Shown piece after piece: positions 5,912-6,672 of a stretch of DNA of 6,672 nt; position 1 is the first letter of the stretch; each line of letters starts with the position of its first letter. Under the pieces are notes generated by a model. The model was given only the letters and a program-made list of their open reading frames with translations. It searched no databases and was not told where the DNA came from. The stretch comes from an uncultured Clostridia bacterium (lineage in GTDB: Bacteria; Bacillota; Clostridia; HGM11514). The DNA is taken from positions 1-6,672 of the forward strand of contig CAKSSZ010000084.1 in the NCBI GenBank assembly GCA_934489915.1. The letters run 5' to 3'. The translations under genes were made by a program, and so were the position numbers.

Positions 5912-6672
5912 ATGTTTCAAACGATTGTAAAGCGGGACGGCCGCGAGGTTCCTTACGATATCAGCAAAATTGAGCGGGCTGTTGACAAGGCAATGCAGGC
6001 ATGCGGACGGAATAATCCGGAGGAAAGCCGGCGGATTGCGGAGCTTGTGGAGCAGCGGCTGCAAAGCCAGTTTACCGGTGCTACTCCCGGGATTGAAAAT
6101 ATTCAGGACACGGTGGAAACCATTCTCATGGAGAACGGGTATGCCTTTGTGTCCAAAAAATATATTTTGTACCGGGCAGAACGGAACCGCGCGCGGGAAA
6201 TGAACTCCCGGTTGATGAAGGTCTATGATGAAATCACCTTTGCAGACGCCAAGGCAAGCAATATGAAACGGGACAATGCCAATATCGATGGTGACACGGC
6301 CATGGGTACAATGCTCAAGTACGGTTCCGAGGGGGCAAAGGATTATTATGAAAAATGCATTCTCCCGCCGGAGCAGAGTAAAGCCCATCGGGAAGGGGAC
6401 ATCCATATTCACGATTTTGATTTTTATACCCTGACTACGACCTGCTGCCAGATTGATATTGCTAAATTATTTGCCGGCGGATTTTCTACCGGTCACGGCT
6501 TTTTGCGTGAGCCGAACGATATCCGCAGTTATGCTGCCTTAGCCTGTATTGCGATTCAGTCCAACCAGAATGACCAGCATGGCGGGCAGAGTATCCCCAA
6601 TTTTGATTACGGTTTGGCAAAAGGGGTGGAAAAAACCTACAAAAAACTGTATGCTGCGAACTTTTCCAAGGC
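5912..6672 (+). CDS. nrdD: Anaerobic (class III) ribonucleoside-triphosphate reductase NrdD, N-terminal part (3' truncated by window)
   Basis: 253 complete codons are visible and the gene runs off the window. NrdD reduces ribonucleoside triphosphates to deoxyribonucleotides without oxygen, using a glycyl radical installed by NrdG; the glycine lies near the C-terminus, outside this window. Residues 3 to about 93 are an ATP-cone (starting IVKRDGREVPYD), the allosteric domain that senses ATP/dATP. The catalytic domain then begins, with conserved NrdD segments DNANIDGDTAMGTMLKYGSEG (121-141), GDIHIHDFDFYTLTTTCC (162-179) and NDQHGGQSIPNFDYG (220-234). The ATG at 5912 is chosen because it follows AAGGA at 5897-5901 and places the KRDGR motif at the normal distance. 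ATGs at 5889 and 5901 are in another frame that stops at 5930. The gene has its own promoter with paired NrdR-box-like sites, so it is probably repressed by NrdR and independent of the hydrogenase operon. Confidence 0.95.
   Translation, partial: MFQTIVKRDGREVPYDISKIERAVDKAMQACGRNNPEESRRIAELVEQRLQSQFTGATPGIENIQDTVETILMENGYAFVSKKYILYRAERNRAREMNSRLMKVYDEITFADAKASNMKRDNANIDGDTAMGTMLKYGSEGAKDYYEKCILPPEQSKAHREGDIHIHDFDFYTLTTTCCQIDIAKLFAGGFSTGHGFLREPNDIRSYAALACIAIQSNQNDQHGGQSIPNFDYGLAKGVEKTYKKLYAANFSK

Noticed and set aside
5889..5930. 13-codon leader frame (ATG at 5889, internal ATG at 5901) overlapping the nrdD start
   Set aside because: It has no ribosome site of its own and no attenuator structure follows. 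The AAGGA at 5897-5901 is best spaced for the nrdD ATG, so the frame is probably chance.
5801..6412. Minus-strand open frame of 203 codons across the nrdD promoter and start
   Set aside because: It overlaps the ATP-cone coding region and the promoter with its operators; the predicted product has no family resemblance.

Overview
The window looks like a piece of chromosome from an obligately anaerobic, fermentative Firmicute, most likely a Clostridia member (perhaps Oscillospirales or a relative; this is a guess from protein character, not a search). The grounds are a multi-subunit [FeFe] hydrogenase of the HndBCD/HydAB type, an oxygen-sensitive class III ribonucleotide reductase, strong GGAGG-type ribosome sites, and G+C of about one half by eye. 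All genes found read on the + strand. No RNA genes, mobile elements, CRISPR arrays or long repeats were seen, and no stretch over 300 bases lacks a gene.

Bases 1-5727 are one dense operon whose promoter lies upstream of the window. It opens with the last 65 codons of an iron-sulfur protein ending in a Fes-type 4Fe-4S motif, probably a [FeFe]-hydrogenase-like protein. Three small genes follow: a DRTGG-domain protein (197-526), a PHP-domain metal-dependent phosphoesterase-like protein (523-1224) and a stand-alone GHKL ATPase (1221-1772). The first four genes are chained by 4-base ATGA overlaps. Next come the hydrogenase subunits, each with its own strong Shine-Dalgarno: HndB-like thioredoxin-fold ferredoxin (1783-2151), HndC/NuoF-like flavoprotein (2174-3970) and the HndD/HydA catalytic subunit (3991-5727). 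A perfect 17-bp hairpin followed by a T-rich tract (5747-5794) ends the operon.

Electrons should pass between NAD(P)H and ferredoxin, through FMN and the iron-sulfur chain of HndC and HndD, to the H-cluster, where H2 is made or used. This re-oxidises fermentation cofactors. The NuoE/HndA subunit usual in such complexes is not encoded in the window. The DRTGG, PHP and GHKL genes carry no electron-transfer motifs and look like a regulatory or maintenance cassette for the hydrogenase; their job is inferred only.

From 5728 on is a separate unit. A sigma-70-type promoter overlaps two NrdR-box-like sites whose starts are 32 bp apart, and it drives nrdD (5912 to beyond the window end), the anaerobic ribonucleoside-triphosphate reductase with an N-terminal ATP-cone. 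Deoxyribonucleotide synthesis is thus probably under NrdR repression, independent of the hydrogenase operon.
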